64,000 bases of DNA, taken from the NCBI RefSeq assembly GCF_018130545.1, contig NZ_JAFCKF010000004.1:62001-126000 (forward strand), in the 5' to 3' direction. Of this stretch, positions 51,482-60,425 are shown one piece after another. Below the pieces are notes generated by a model, which worked only from the letters and a program-made list of their open reading frames with translations, did not search any database and was not told the DNA's origin. Positions within the stretch are counted from its first letter, which is position 1; every line of letters begins with the position of its first letter. The DNA is from Bradyrhizobium tropiciagri (GTDB taxonomy: Bacteria > Pseudomonadota > Alphaproteobacteria > Rhizobiales > Xanthobacteraceae). A program made the position numbers and the translations under genes.

Positions 51482-53529
51482 GCCGCAAAGCTCTCCTCGG
51501 GCTGCGATCGATACGCCGGTGCATCCGGAAACAGTCCGCGGCGGATGCCGACGAGGCCGAGCAACGCATCGTCCCGCGCGCGTTCATTGGGATCCTTGAC
51601 GACCGCGGTCAGCGCCGCATCGATGCATGATAGCAGCTTGCCCGGCAGCGCCTCGTTCGCATGGGCGCGAAACGCCGCCGCGAGGTCGTCCAGCATGTCG
51701 TCGACGGTGCGCACGGTCGATGCGGCGAGGCCATAACGGGCGCGCCTGAGGTCGATGATGTTGAGACCGATGCGCAGCTGGACCAGGCTGTCGGCGTCGC
51801 GGCGGTCGCTCTCCGAGATGAAGGCGATGCGCTGGACCAATAGTCCGAGCCGATGCAGCATCAGGCCGGCAAACTGCGCGCGATCGCCGCGGCCGCGCCG
51901 CTCGGCTGCCTCCGCGAGCGTCTGCCAGCTCGACGTCATCAGCCGCTTGGCGATCCATTCGGCGCCGACGCCGCGCGCGATCCGCGTCACGATCTCGGCA
52001 ATGACGACACCGAGGAAGAAGGCGACGGAGGTGTTGGCAAAACTGGCAAAATCCGCGCTGTAGGTCGATTGCAGCGCGAGCAGCGTTGCGGTGTTGGCCG
52101 CGAGCGCCATGCCGATCGGCGCGGTTTTCGGCCGCGCGATCAGGAAGCCGTACAACAGGAAGGTCGGCGCCAGTGCGGCGATCAGGACCTCGACATGGGA
52201 GATGCCGGGCACCAGCGCGAACTGATAGATCGCGACGACGACGATCGCGACCAGCGAAAACATTCCGAAGGCCCGGATGCTGCGCGCCGGTTCATCCTGC
52301 GCTGCGAAGAAGGAGCAGGCGACCGCCGCCATCATCGGCGCCGAGGCGCCATCGGCCCAGCCGGTCGCAATCCACAGACCGCAGCAGATCAGGATCGCCA
52401 CAGCCGCTCCCGCGGCCGACCACAGCGCCATGCCGTGGTCACGATGACGGACTGGTGCTGCCCCCGACTCCGGATGGAACGCCAGCGGCACGGTCGAGAT
52501 ATCCCGGCCCGCGGCAATCGCATCGCCCACCGCGCGGCAATCGGCCGAGATGTCGACAAGTTCGCGGAGCCGGAGCAGCAGGCTGATCGTGATGATACGC
52601 TCCCGCGGCGCGAAGCCGTCGAGCGCGGACTGCCGCTCGGCGATTGCAGCCCTGATCTGCTCGCCGGATTGCCTCTGGCGATCCTCGTCCACGATCCATT
52701 CGGCGAGATCGCCGAGCAGGCGCCGCAGTTCCGGCTGCCTTTGCAGCGCCGCCTCGCCGAGTGCGGCAAGCCGGTCCTCGATCGACGTGATGATCGGCAG
52801 CAGCATCAGCATGCGAAGCCGGACTTCACGCAGGCCGTGCACGAGGCCGGCGTCGGCCAGCCGGTCATAGGCGAGATGGGTCGTCAGGGTGTCGAGCTCG
52901 ACGATGTCGGTCGCAAGGCGCAGGCGTTCGGCCCGGCGCGTCTCGCTGGTCCCGTGATCGAGCAGCACATCGCGGGACAGGCGGCGTGCATCCGACAGCC
53001 AGCTCCGGACGCGGCTTCCGACCGCCGGTGCGACGCTGCGGGGAAACACCACGGTCGACACCAGGCTCGCACAAATGATGCCGAGCGAGATCTCCTCGAC
53101 CCGCGCCAGCGCGATATCGAAGATGCTGCCCGGGGCGGACACCGACGGAAAACCGATCAATGCGACGGTGTATCCGCCCAGCATGAAGACATAGCTGCGC
53201 GGCGTGCCGTCGAGCAGCGACAGATAAAGGCAGAGCCCGACCCAGAGCGCGATCGCGAGACACAGCAGCTCCGGCGCATCGATCAGGTTCGGCACCAGCG
53301 CGACCGTCATGCTCGCGCCCACCAGGGTGCCGACGACGCGGAAGAACGCCTTCGAGCTGGTCGCACCGGCCAGCGGCTGCGAGGTGATGTAGACCGTCGC
53401 CATCGCCCAATAGGGACGCGGCAGATCGATCATCAACGCGATGACGAGCGCCAGCATCGACGCGGCGAACGTCTTCAACGCGAAGATGAGGTCCGCGTGG
53501 CGGACCAGGAACGGCTCTTCCGCGCGCAT
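51478..53529 (-). CDS. FUSC family transporter (AaeB-like)
   Basis: An inner-membrane exporter of 683 residues with two blocks of membrane helices (about residues 12-170 and 355-500), each containing the FUSC pattern, separated by a cytoplasmic helical region, plus a C-terminal cytoplasmic domain. Family members such as AaeB export aromatic carboxylic acids. It starts two bases after the MarR stop, followed by overlapping DUF1656 and HlyD genes. A tripartite outer-membrane factor is not encoded here. Confidence 0.9.
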   Translation of the reverse strand: MRAEEPFLVRHADLIFALKTFAASMLALVIALMIDLPRPYWAMATVYITSQPLAGATSSKAFFRVVGTLVGASMTVALVPNLIDAPELLCLAIALWVGLCLYLSLLDGTPRSYVFMLGGYTVALIGFPSVSAPGSIFDIALARVEEISLGIICASLVSTVVFPRSVAPAVGSRVRSWLSDARRLSRDVLLDHGTSETRRAERLRLATDIVELDTLTTHLAYDRLADAGLVHGLREVRLRMLMLLPIITSIEDRLAALGEAALQRQPELRRLLGDLAEWIVDEDRQRQSGEQIRAAIAERQSALDGFAPRERIITISLLLRLRELVDISADCRAVGDAIAAGRDISTVPLAFHPESGAAPVRHRDHGMALWSAAGAAVAILICCGLWIATGWADGASAPMMAAVACSFFAAQDEPARSIRAFGMFSLVAIVVVAIYQFALVPGISHVEVLIAALAPTFLLYGFLIARPKTAPIGMALAANTATLLALQSTYSADFASFANTSVAFFLGVVIAEIVTRIARGVGAEWIAKRLMTSSWQTLAEAAERRGRGDRAQFAGLMLHRLGLLVQRIAFISESDRRDADSLVQLRIGLNIIDLRRARYGLAASTVRTVDDMLDDLAAAFRAHANEALPGKLLSCIDAALTAVVKDPNERARDDALLGLVGIRRGLFPDAPAYRSQPEESFAA

Positions 53530-53531
53530 GA

Positions 53532-54020
53532 CTATTTCGCCTCTTGAGGAGTCGCGGCGGGAGGTGTTTTGGCGTCCTGCAAGCGGCTCGCGCGCTGCTC
53601 GATGCGCAGGAGCACTTCGAAGGTTACCGCAAGTTCCTCGCTGCCGATATCCTTCAGCAGGCTCGATCGCACGCGGCGCAGCACCCGGTTGGTTTCCTCG
53701 ACCTTGGCTTCGCCGGTTTGGGTGAGATGCAGCGTCTTGGCGCGCCGGTCGGTCGGGTCCTCGCGACGCTCGACCAGGCCTTCAGACTGGAGCAGATCGA
53801 TCAACCGCACCAGCGACGGTCCCTCGATCCCCAACTCGTCGGCCAGCACGCCCTGGCGGACGTTTTCCCCCTGCCGCGACAGCACCAGTAGCGGAATCGC
53901 CGTCGCATAGGACAGGCCGTGTTCCGACAGCGCCTGATCCGACTCGCGGCGCCAGATCCGCCCAAGCCTGGTGATCAGGCGGCCGATCTCGGCGTGGATA
54001 TGGGATTGGGTGGGCGGCAT
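53532..54020 (-). CDS. MarR family regulator of the FUSC efflux operon
   Basis: A winged-helix regulator of 162 residues, close to the family norm. The recognition helix region is GVLADELGIEGPSLVRLIDLLQ, the wing is EGLVERREDPTDRRAK, and the C-terminal dimerisation helices follow. It is the first gene of the operon with FUSC two bases downstream. A perfect inverted repeat begins five bases before its start codon, so it almost certainly represses itself and the pump until an aromatic ligand binds. No Shine-Dalgarno sequence is visible between operator and ATG, so the mRNA may be leaderless. Confidence 0.9.
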   Translation of the reverse strand: MPPTQSHIHAEIGRLITRLGRIWRRESDQALSEHGLSYATAIPLLVLSRQGENVRQGVLADELGIEGPSLVRLIDLLQSEGLVERREDPTDRRAKTLHLTQTGEAKVEETNRVLRRVRSSLLKDIGSEELAVTFEVLLRIEQRASRLQDAKTPPAATPQEAK

Positions 54021-54024
54021 GCAG

Positions 54025-54046
54025 AATAGTTAGGATGCTAACTATT
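54025..54046. promoter_or_regulatory. MarR operator, near-perfect inverted repeat
   Basis: AATAGTTAG (54025-54033) and CTAACTATT (54038-54046) form a perfect 9-bp inverted repeat with a 4-base spacer, the size and shape of MarR-family sites. It overlaps the likely -10 region and ends five bases from the MarR ATG. Confidence 0.8.
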
Positions 54047-54720
54047 AGTCTGCAACCATATGGTCGGAAATATCGCTGCCGATCACGCAAAAGCGAACGG
54101 GGTTGGACCCGGGCATGCAAGTGGCACGGCCTTGTCGTTTTCGCCGCATTGCGCGGCGCGCGGCCCGACCTCAGCCGAAGTCGTGCATTAATCGGCTCCA
54201 GTCTTCGCCGGCGAGGCCGCCGACATAGATGTCGCCGCGCACCACGGCCGCGTTCACTTCCGGAATGCGTGTCAACGCCATGGCGAAGGCGCGATGCCGG
54301 AACACGAGCCAGCGCTGCAATCCGAGCCCCGCCATCAAACCGGGACTCCGCCGGTGCGGCCCAGCTCAATCTTGGTCTGCGGCCGAAAAGGGCAAGTCTT
54401 TCGTTCTGCGACAGTGCATCGCCGACCAGCGCCAAGTCGCTGTTGGCGATCGGCGGGAAAACGATTCCGCTGCAGAACCTGGAATGGGTGCGCACCTTCC
54501 GTCCGGTGGCACCGTTCGTCGAACGTCTTTCGCGGCGCGTCTCGCGTCGAAGCGATCTGGGGCTGGCGGCGCTCGCGCGTCCCGTTGACAGCTTGCTGAG
54601 CCGCCTGCGCGGCGATGAATACGTCGAAGGCCCCGCCGGCCTAACGGTGCTGGAGATGTCCATCCCGGACTTCCTCACGCACGCACCCCGGCTGATTGCC
54701 CACTAAGCCGTACGGCCGCT
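54047..54720. other. Spacer of 674 bp with possible decayed coding fragments
   Basis: No intact gene is supported. The minus-strand stretch at about 54175-54330 reads like the C-terminal piece of a protein (RWLVFRHRAFAMALTRIPEV, then a stop), and the plus-strand stretch 54430-54706 codes for a plausible C-terminal piece (VRTFRPVAPFVERLSRRVS, then a stop at 54704). Neither has a start or an upstream domain. These may be remnants of genes lost by deletion. I cannot name either. Confidence 0.35.
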
Positions 54721-54724
54721 TTGG

Positions 54725-55282
54725 TTACGGATCGAGCTCAGTATCCCAGTAGAGATAATCCAGCCAGCTCTCATGCAGATAGTTCGGCGGGAAGAGCCGG
54801 CCGTTGCGATGGAGCTGATGCACGGTGGGTGCATAGGGCGTCTGCTTCGGAAACATCTTGGCCTGCTGCGGCGTCAGATTGCCCTTGCGCAGATTGCAGG
54901 GTGAGCAGGCGGCGACCACGTTTTCCCAGGTGGTCTGGCCACCCTTGCTGCGCGGAATGATGTGATCGAAGGTGAGGTCGTCGGCCGACAGGCAATATTG
55001 GCAGCTGAATCGGTCGCGAAGGAAGACGTTGAACCGGGTGAAGGCGGGGTGGGTGGTCGGCTTGACGAAGGATTTGAGGGATACGACGCTCGGCAACTGG
55101 ATTTCGAAGGAAGGACTTCGTACCGCGCGGTCGTAATATTCGACGATGTTGACACGATCGAGGAACACCGCCTTGATCGCGTCCTGCCAGGACCAGAGCG
55201 ACAGCGGGTAATAACTCAGCGGCCGGAAGTCCGCATTCAAGACCAGCACCGGCCAACCGCCTTGCGAGACATGTGCGTTCAA
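54725..55282 (-). CDS. HNH endonuclease family protein
   Basis: A nuclease-fold protein of 185 residues. It has the HNH core with zinc-binding cysteine pairs (CQYC and CSPCN), the catalytic DHIIPRSKGG and WENVVAACSPCN wording, and an N-terminal conserved segment (VLVLNADFRPLSYYPLSLW). Free-standing copies like this are common and conserved in alphaproteobacteria, and their cellular role is unclear. I chose the TTG at 55282 because GGAG lies six bases upstream and the conserved start (NAHVSQGGWPVLV) follows. An ATG at 55327 adds 15 residues without similarity. Confidence 0.85.
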   Translation of the reverse strand: MNAHVSQGGWPVLVLNADFRPLSYYPLSLWSWQDAIKAVFLDRVNIVEYYDRAVRSPSFEIQLPSVVSLKSFVKPTTHPAFTRFNVFLRDRFSCQYCLSADDLTFDHIIPRSKGGQTTWENVVAACSPCNLRKGNLTPQQAKMFPKQTPYAPTVHQLHRNGRLFPPNYLHESWLDYLYWDTELDP

Positions 55283-55472
55283 ATAACGCTCCTGACTCCC
55301 ATTAGCTGCGAAGCAGCATGCACTCACATACTACAGGCAGCGTGACGGGATTGTGAAGAGCAATGAGCGGCTTATCCGCCGTCCCCTGCCATGTTCCTGC
55401 CCCGATTGCCTCCTGCCCGCGAGGCCCGTAAAGGGAGCGGTAAGCCCCCTCGGCCAGTGACGGACCCTGCCG

Positions 55473-57233
55473 ATGACCACGACATCACGCTATCTCGAGG
55501 CGCCGCGCCGGCTGCGCGCATTCGTGCGCGCGCACGAGACGAGCCTCGTGGTGCTCGCGGTGCTGATCGGCGCCATTGGCGGCCTCGTGGTGGCGGTCAT
55601 GAGCAGCCTCGTCACGGTGCTGCATTCGGTGCTGTTCAATATTCCGTGGGGGGAACGGTTATCGAGTCAACCGAGCATCGATCCAGCCCGCGCGCTCGTG
55701 GTTCCAACGGTTGGCGGCCTGCTGCTGGGATTTGCGTTCCTGCTGCTGCTCCGGGTCCGGCCGGCCCGCGAGATCGACCCGATCGAGGCCAATGCGCTCT
55801 ATGGCGGGCGGATGTCGTTCCGCGGCAGCGTGATCGTGGCGCTGCAGACGATTTGGTCGAGCGGCGTCGGCGGCTCGGTTGGGCTCGAAGCCGGCTACAC
55901 CCAATTGTCCAGCGGACTCGCGGCCTCGCTCGGCCGCGGCTTCCACCTCCGCCGTAACGACCAGCGAATCATGGTCGGCTGCGGCGCGGCGGCCGCGATC
56001 GCCGGGGCCTTCAGCGCGCCGCTCGCGGGCGCGTTCTATGCTTTCGAACTTGTGATCGGCGGTTACACGCCGGCAAGCTTGACGCCGGTCGGCGTGGCGG
56101 CGGTGACCGGCTATTTCGTCGCCCATGCCTTCGAGCCGCTGCCGCTCGGCGTCGGCGTCGGAACCGTCGGCGACGTGCTCGGGCGGGATCTCGCGATCGC
56201 CGCGTTGCTCGGCATGGTCGCAGCCCTGACCGGGATTGCGATCATGCGCGGGGTGACGCTGTGCGAGGCGGTGCTCACCAAGACAAAGCTCTGGCAGCCG
56301 CTGCGTCCCGCGCTCGGCGGGCTTGCCGTCGGCGCGATGGCGCTGCTGACGCCGCAGGTGATGTCGTCGGGCCACGGCGCGCTGCGCTTCGCCGGCATCG
56401 TGGCGATGCCGCTCGCCTTCATCGCCGGCGTGTTCGCATTAAAGGCGATCGCCTCGATCGTCTCGCTCGGGTCCGGCTTCCGCGGCGGACTGTTCTTCGC
56501 CACGCTGTTCATGGGGGCGCTCGGCGGCCGGCTGTTCGCCGCCGGCGTCGACATCGTGTGGCCGGGGCTCAACCTCGATCCCAACGCCTATGCGGTCATC
56601 GGCATGAGCGCGCTGTCGGCCTCGGTGATCGGCGGTCCGCTGACGATGTCGTTCATCGCGCTGGAATCCACCGGCAACCTCTGGCTCACCACCGCGGTGC
56701 TGGTCGCGGTCATCATCTCGACCACGATCACGCGCGAATTGTTCGGCTATTCGTTCGCGACCTGGCGGCTGCATCTGCGCGGCGAGACTATCCGCAGCGC
56801 CGCCGACATCGGCTGGATCCGCGATCTCACGGTCGGCAAGATGATGCGACAGGACATGACGACGGTGAGCGCCGCGATGCCGATCGAGGCGTTCCGCGAG
56901 GAGTTTCCACCGGGGTCGAAGACCCAGGTCGTCGCGGTCGACGGCGAGGGACGCTATGCCGGGCTGGCGCTGGTCGCGGAAGCGCATGCGCCGGACCTCG
57001 AGGAGGATAAGGGACTCGGCGGGATCCTGCGCTACGCCGACGTGGTGCTCCATCCCGGCATGAACGTCCAGGAGGCAATCGCCGTGTTCGACGCCGCCGA
57101 AGCGGAATCGCTCGCCGTGGTCGAAGGCGATGGCGATCGGCGGCCGATCGGCCTGCTCACCGAAGCGCACGCCATGCGGCGCTATGCGGAAGAATCCGAG
57201 CTGCGCCGTCGCGAGGTGATCGGCGAGATTTGA
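55473..57233 (+). CDS. ClC-type chloride channel/transporter with C-terminal CBS domains
   Basis: A 586-residue membrane protein with about 10-11 hydrophobic segments and the ClC landmarks. GLEAGY near residue 138 keeps the gating glutamate in the GxEGP position, GSGFRGGLFFATLFMGALGG holds the second filter motif, and a CBS-like pair lies at about residues 455-575 (VGKMMRQDMTTVSAAMP and RPIGLLTEAHAMRRY). Members are H+/Cl- antiporters or channels. The first selectivity motif (usually GSGIP) reads SSGVGGSVG. The gene is monocistronic and divergent from the HNH gene. Confidence 0.88.
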   Translation: MTTTSRYLEAPRRLRAFVRAHETSLVVLAVLIGAIGGLVVAVMSSLVTVLHSVLFNIPWGERLSSQPSIDPARALVVPTVGGLLLGFAFLLLLRVRPAREIDPIEANALYGGRMSFRGSVIVALQTIWSSGVGGSVGLEAGYTQLSSGLAASLGRGFHLRRNDQRIMVGCGAAAAIAGAFSAPLAGAFYAFELVIGGYTPASLTPVGVAAVTGYFVAHAFEPLPLGVGVGTVGDVLGRDLAIAALLGMVAALTGIAIMRGVTLCEAVLTKTKLWQPLRPALGGLAVGAMALLTPQVMSSGHGALRFAGIVAMPLAFIAGVFALKAIASIVSLGSGFRGGLFFATLFMGALGGRLFAAGVDIVWPGLNLDPNAYAVIGMSALSASVIGGPLTMSFIALESTGNLWLTTAVLVAVIISTTITRELFGYSFATWRLHLRGETIRSAADIGWIRDLTVGKMMRQDMTTVSAAMPIEAFREEFPPGSKTQVVAVDGEGRYAGLALVAEAHAPDLEEDKGLGGILRYADVVLHPGMNVQEAIAVFDAAEAESLAVVEGDGDRRPIGLLTEAHAMRRYAEESELRRREVIGEI

Positions 57234-57259
57234 GGGCGGCGTGGTCGCTTTCTGCCAAA

Positions 57260-57369
57260 CCCGTCATCCTGAGGTGCGAGCGGAGCGAGCCTCGAAGGAT
57301 GCACGGCCACGATCCGAGCCGTCGACCCTTCGAGGGCCGCTGAAGAAGCGGCCACCTCAGGGTGACGGG
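57260..57369. repeat. CCGTCATCCTGAGG-type hairpin repeat (second copy)
   Basis: Outer arms CCCGTCATCCTGAGGTG (57260-57276) and CACCTCAGGGTGACGGG (57353-57369) with one mismatch, plus an inner CGAAGGAT segment. The same wording occurs at 10169-10276. It fills the spacer between the ClC gene and the convergent NHL gene. Confidence 0.75.
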
Positions 57370-57395
57370 ACAAGGACGGTTTTGCTATCTGAAGG

Positions 57396-58373
57396 CTACG
57401 CCGTCACCCGCTCCAGCTTCTGCAGGCACCGCGTCGTGCGCACCGCGGCCGGCATCTCGGTGTCCGGAAAGCTGGTCTTCCAGTCGGTGACGCCGACCTC
57501 GCCGACATAGATGTCGCCGCGGGAATCCAGCGCGAGGCCGTGCGGCGCGAGGAATTTTCCGGTCTCGACGCCGGGACCGTGCTCGCCGCCGAGTCGCGCG
57601 ATGCGCTTGCCGGTGTGATCGACGATCGACAGCCGCGGGCCGAGATTGGGCACCTTGCGGTTGACGGCCATGCCGGGACCGAGCTCGCCGATCACGAAGG
57701 TCGGCTGCTTGCCGCCGCCGCAGCAGCACAGCGCGCAGGGACGGTGCAGATTGTTCCACTGCGTCTCGTATCTGCCGTTGCCGTCGAACACCTGGACGCG
57801 GTGGTTCTCGCGGTCGGCGACGTAGACCCAGCCGTCGGCGTCGGTCGCGATGTTGTGCACGATGTTGAACTGGCCGGGATCGGTGCCGGGCTCGCCCCAG
57901 GTTTTGATCAGCTTTCCATCCGGCGTGTATTTGTGGACGCAGGCATTGCCATAGCCATCGGAGACATAGATCTCGCCCTTCGGCGACAGCGCGGTGTGGG
58001 TGCAGCGATGGAACGGCTCGCCGCTCATGAATGGCGCCGGCTTGTTCGGGATGCCGATCGTCAGCAGCACCTTGCCGTCGGTCGAGCACTTGCGCACGGT
58101 GTGGTCGCCGTCGTCGGTGCAATAGAGATTGTCGTCGGCGTCGATGTGCAGGCCGTGGGCGCGCGAGAACACGCCTTCACCGAAGCTCCGGATGAAATTC
58201 CCCTCGCGGTCGAGCACCACCATCGGGTGGTCGCCGCGGTTGAAGACGTAGACGCGGTCCTTGCTGTCGACCGCGACGGAGGCGACATCGGTCAGGCTCC
58301 AGCCGTCCGGCAGTTTCGCGAAGTTCTCAACGACCCGGTAGCGGTGCTCGCCGGTGCCCAGGATGGTTGGCAT
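57396..58373 (-). CDS. NHL-repeat beta-propeller protein (peptidyl-hydroxyglycine lyase-like)
   Basis: A 325-residue protein with repeated NHL motifs (VAVDSKDRVYVFNRGDHP, LHIDADDNLYCTDDGDHTV, GWVYVADRENHRVQVFD), giving a six-bladed propeller like that of peptidyl-alpha-hydroxyglycine alpha-amidating lyases and related bacterial proteins. There is no signal peptide, so it is cytosolic. A cysteine-rich loop (CALCCCGGGKQ near residue 212) is unusual and could bind metal. It lies downstream of the flavin monooxygenase gene on the same strand; a shared pathway is likely but unproven. Confidence 0.78.
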   Translation of the reverse strand: MPTILGTGEHRYRVVENFAKLPDGWSLTDVASVAVDSKDRVYVFNRGDHPMVVLDREGNFIRSFGEGVFSRAHGLHIDADDNLYCTDDGDHTVRKCSTDGKVLLTIGIPNKPAPFMSGEPFHRCTHTALSPKGEIYVSDGYGNACVHKYTPDGKLIKTWGEPGTDPGQFNIVHNIATDADGWVYVADRENHRVQVFDGNGRYETQWNNLHRPCALCCCGGGKQPTFVIGELGPGMAVNRKVPNLGPRLSIVDHTGKRIARLGGEHGPGVETGKFLAPHGLALDSRGDIYVGEVGVTDWKTSFPDTEMPAAVRTTRCLQKLERVTA

Positions 58374-58395
58374 GGTACGTCCTCTCTCTTCTCCT

Positions 58396-58515
58396 CATTC
58401 CGGGATGCGCGCAACGCAGGCCCGGAATCCGTTCATCCGCAGAAAATGTGGCCTGATGGATTCTCAGATGTGCAATTGCACATCATAGCTCGATGCTGCG
58501 CATCGTCCCGGAATG
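58396..58515. repeat. Palindromic spacer repeat, CATTCCGGGA type
   Basis: CATTCCGGGA (58396-58405) and TCCCGGAATG (58506-58515) form the ends of a 120-bp inverted structure with an inner CAATTGCACATC region. Spacer elements of this wording recur in rhizobial genomes. It separates the NHL gene from the monooxygenase gene. Confidence 0.7.
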
Positions 58516-58525
58516 ACGGTGTGGG

Positions 58526-60313
58526 TTAGACAAGCCTCGCCACCGGCCCGACGTCACGCGGCAGCAGGCCCTCCTCGATCGCCTTGATCTGCAGCGCGAG
58601 GTAGCGCGAGTTGATGCGGCACTGCGCGAGGCTGCCGGCGATGAACCACAGGCCGGGCTGTGGCGTGCGGGTGTACATGTTGCGCAGCTCCTGACCGTCG
58701 CCAAAGCCCCAGATCGGGCCGACACGGCCGGCCATCGCCTCGCCGAACAGTTTTTTCACCAGTTCTTCCTGCGGCCGATAGCCGGTTGCGAGCACGATGA
58801 TATCGGCTTCCACCGTTTCGCCGGTCTTCAGCCGCGCGCCTTCGCTGACGAAGGTCTCGATGTCGGCAAATTGCTTCAGGGCGATCGCGCCGCTTGCGAC
58901 GAGGTCGGAACAACCGACGTTGAAGTAGTAGCCGCCGCCGCGGGTCAGATACTTGAACTGCCAGCCGGTGCCGCCGTCGCCGAAATCAAGCTTGAAGCCC
59001 TTGCGCATGAGGCCGTCGAGCAGCGTCTTGTCGAGCTGCTTCGATTGCTCGGTGATCAGCACGTGGCTGCGCTTGGCGAGTGCAAGCGGCATCGAGGTCG
59101 CGATCAGATCGTTGTCCTCAAGCGAGCCTTCATTGTAGGCGGCATAAGCCAGCTGTGCCGACGGCTCGATGTTGGTGACCAGCGTCGAGGAGCGCTGCAC
59201 CAACGTGACCTCGGCGCCGGAAGAATGCAGGTCCTGCGCGATGTCGTGGCCGCTGTTGCCGGTGCCGATCACCAGCGCCCGCTTGCCGGTCCAGTTCTCG
59301 CCGTCCTCGTAGCCGCTGGAATGCATGACCTTGCCGGAAAAATTCTTCAAGCCGGGGATCTCGGGCAGATTGGGGATGCCGCTGACGCCGGTCGCCATCA
59401 CGACATGGCGCGGCTGCATTGTCCGCCTCGTGCCGTCGGCGCGGCGCAGTTCCACGTTCCAATGTCCCTGCACGTCGTCATAGCTGCCGCCGACGAATTC
59501 CGTGCCAGTCCAGAAGTTCAGCTCCATGGCGTCGACATAGGATTCGAACCAGTTGGCGAGCTTGTCCTTCGGGATATAGGTCGGCCAGTTCGGCGGGAAT
59601 GGCATGTAAGGCAAGTGATTGACCTGCACCTGGTTGTGCAGGGTCAGCGCGTGATAGCGCTTGCGCCAATTGTCGCCGACGCGGGCCTCGCGATCGACGA
59701 TCAGCGCGTCGATCTTGAGTGCTTGCAGCCGCGCGGCTATCGCAAGCCCGGCCTGTCCGCCGCCGACCACCAGCACAGCGGGATCGCGGTCGGCATACTG
59801 AGTGGATGCCTTGCGCAGGTCGAGCCAGTTGGGGCCGCGGAAGTCGCGCGAATAGGCCTGTCCGCGCGGCCGCGTGTGGCCTTGCTGCTCCTCAAACCCC
59901 TTCAGCTCCTCGATCGCCGTCAGCAGCGTCCAGGCCTTCAACCGGTCATCGTCGGCGGCATCCGGGATCAGCCGCACGATGCCGTGGCCGCGGCCGGTCG
60001 CGGTCTCGAACTTGAAGATCGCCTCGATCGCTTCGGTGCCGGCGCGCATCACGCGCCTCGGCGCAGCGCGCTCGGCATCGATGCGGAAGTCGTGCGGCCT
60101 GCTGCGACGCGCATGCGCCGGCAGTTCCTCGATGATGGCGAAGGCGCGGTTGACGGTCTGGATGTTCCAGCTCAGCGCCAGCACGTCGCGCCAATAGCTG
60201 TCGGGATGGAACAGCGGCTTCAGCAGCACATCGTCGGGGCTTGCCAGCGCATCCTCGAACTGCACAAGCCAGTTGTCGGCGGCGACCGAAATATCGTCCG
60301 TCTTGTCGAGCAT
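58526..60313 (-). CDS. Flavin-containing monooxygenase with N-terminal NTF2/SnoaL-like domain
   Basis: A 595-residue FAD/NADPH monooxygenase. Residues 1-170 look like a SnoaL-like NTF2 fold (FHPDSYWRDVLALSW). The Rossmann motif VVGGGQAGLAIAARL follows near 185, then the FMO fingerprint FSGKVMHSSGY near residue 330, the second nucleotide motif VIGTGNSGHD, and ATGYRPQ. It probably oxygenates a carbonyl, heteroatom or acid substrate. The fusion of an NTF2 domain to an FMO is common in rhizobia. The gene is part of the minus-strand run ending with the NHL gene. Confidence 0.87.
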   Translation of the reverse strand: MLDKTDDISVAADNWLVQFEDALASPDDVLLKPLFHPDSYWRDVLALSWNIQTVNRAFAIIEELPAHARRSRPHDFRIDAERAAPRRVMRAGTEAIEAIFKFETATGRGHGIVRLIPDAADDDRLKAWTLLTAIEELKGFEEQQGHTRPRGQAYSRDFRGPNWLDLRKASTQYADRDPAVLVVGGGQAGLAIAARLQALKIDALIVDREARVGDNWRKRYHALTLHNQVQVNHLPYMPFPPNWPTYIPKDKLANWFESYVDAMELNFWTGTEFVGGSYDDVQGHWNVELRRADGTRRTMQPRHVVMATGVSGIPNLPEIPGLKNFSGKVMHSSGYEDGENWTGKRALVIGTGNSGHDIAQDLHSSGAEVTLVQRSSTLVTNIEPSAQLAYAAYNEGSLEDNDLIATSMPLALAKRSHVLITEQSKQLDKTLLDGLMRKGFKLDFGDGGTGWQFKYLTRGGGYYFNVGCSDLVASGAIALKQFADIETFVSEGARLKTGETVEADIIVLATGYRPQEELVKKLFGEAMAGRVGPIWGFGDGQELRNMYTRTPQPGLWFIAGSLAQCRINSRYLALQIKAIEEGLLPRDVGPVARLV

Positions 60314-60425
60314 CAGGCGTTTCTCGTCATCGGCCGCCTTGGTGGTGTTTGCTTGGCGGCGTTCCCATTGCCGCGAAGCCTATACCCATTGGCGAGGCCG
60401 CAGAAAGGGCGTGACGGGATAGCGC

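Noticed and set aside
51853-53547. 564-codon plus-strand frame opposite the FUSC gene
   Set aside because: Low-complexity Arg/His/Asp-rich translation; the FUSC gene is supported by its operon and membrane segments.
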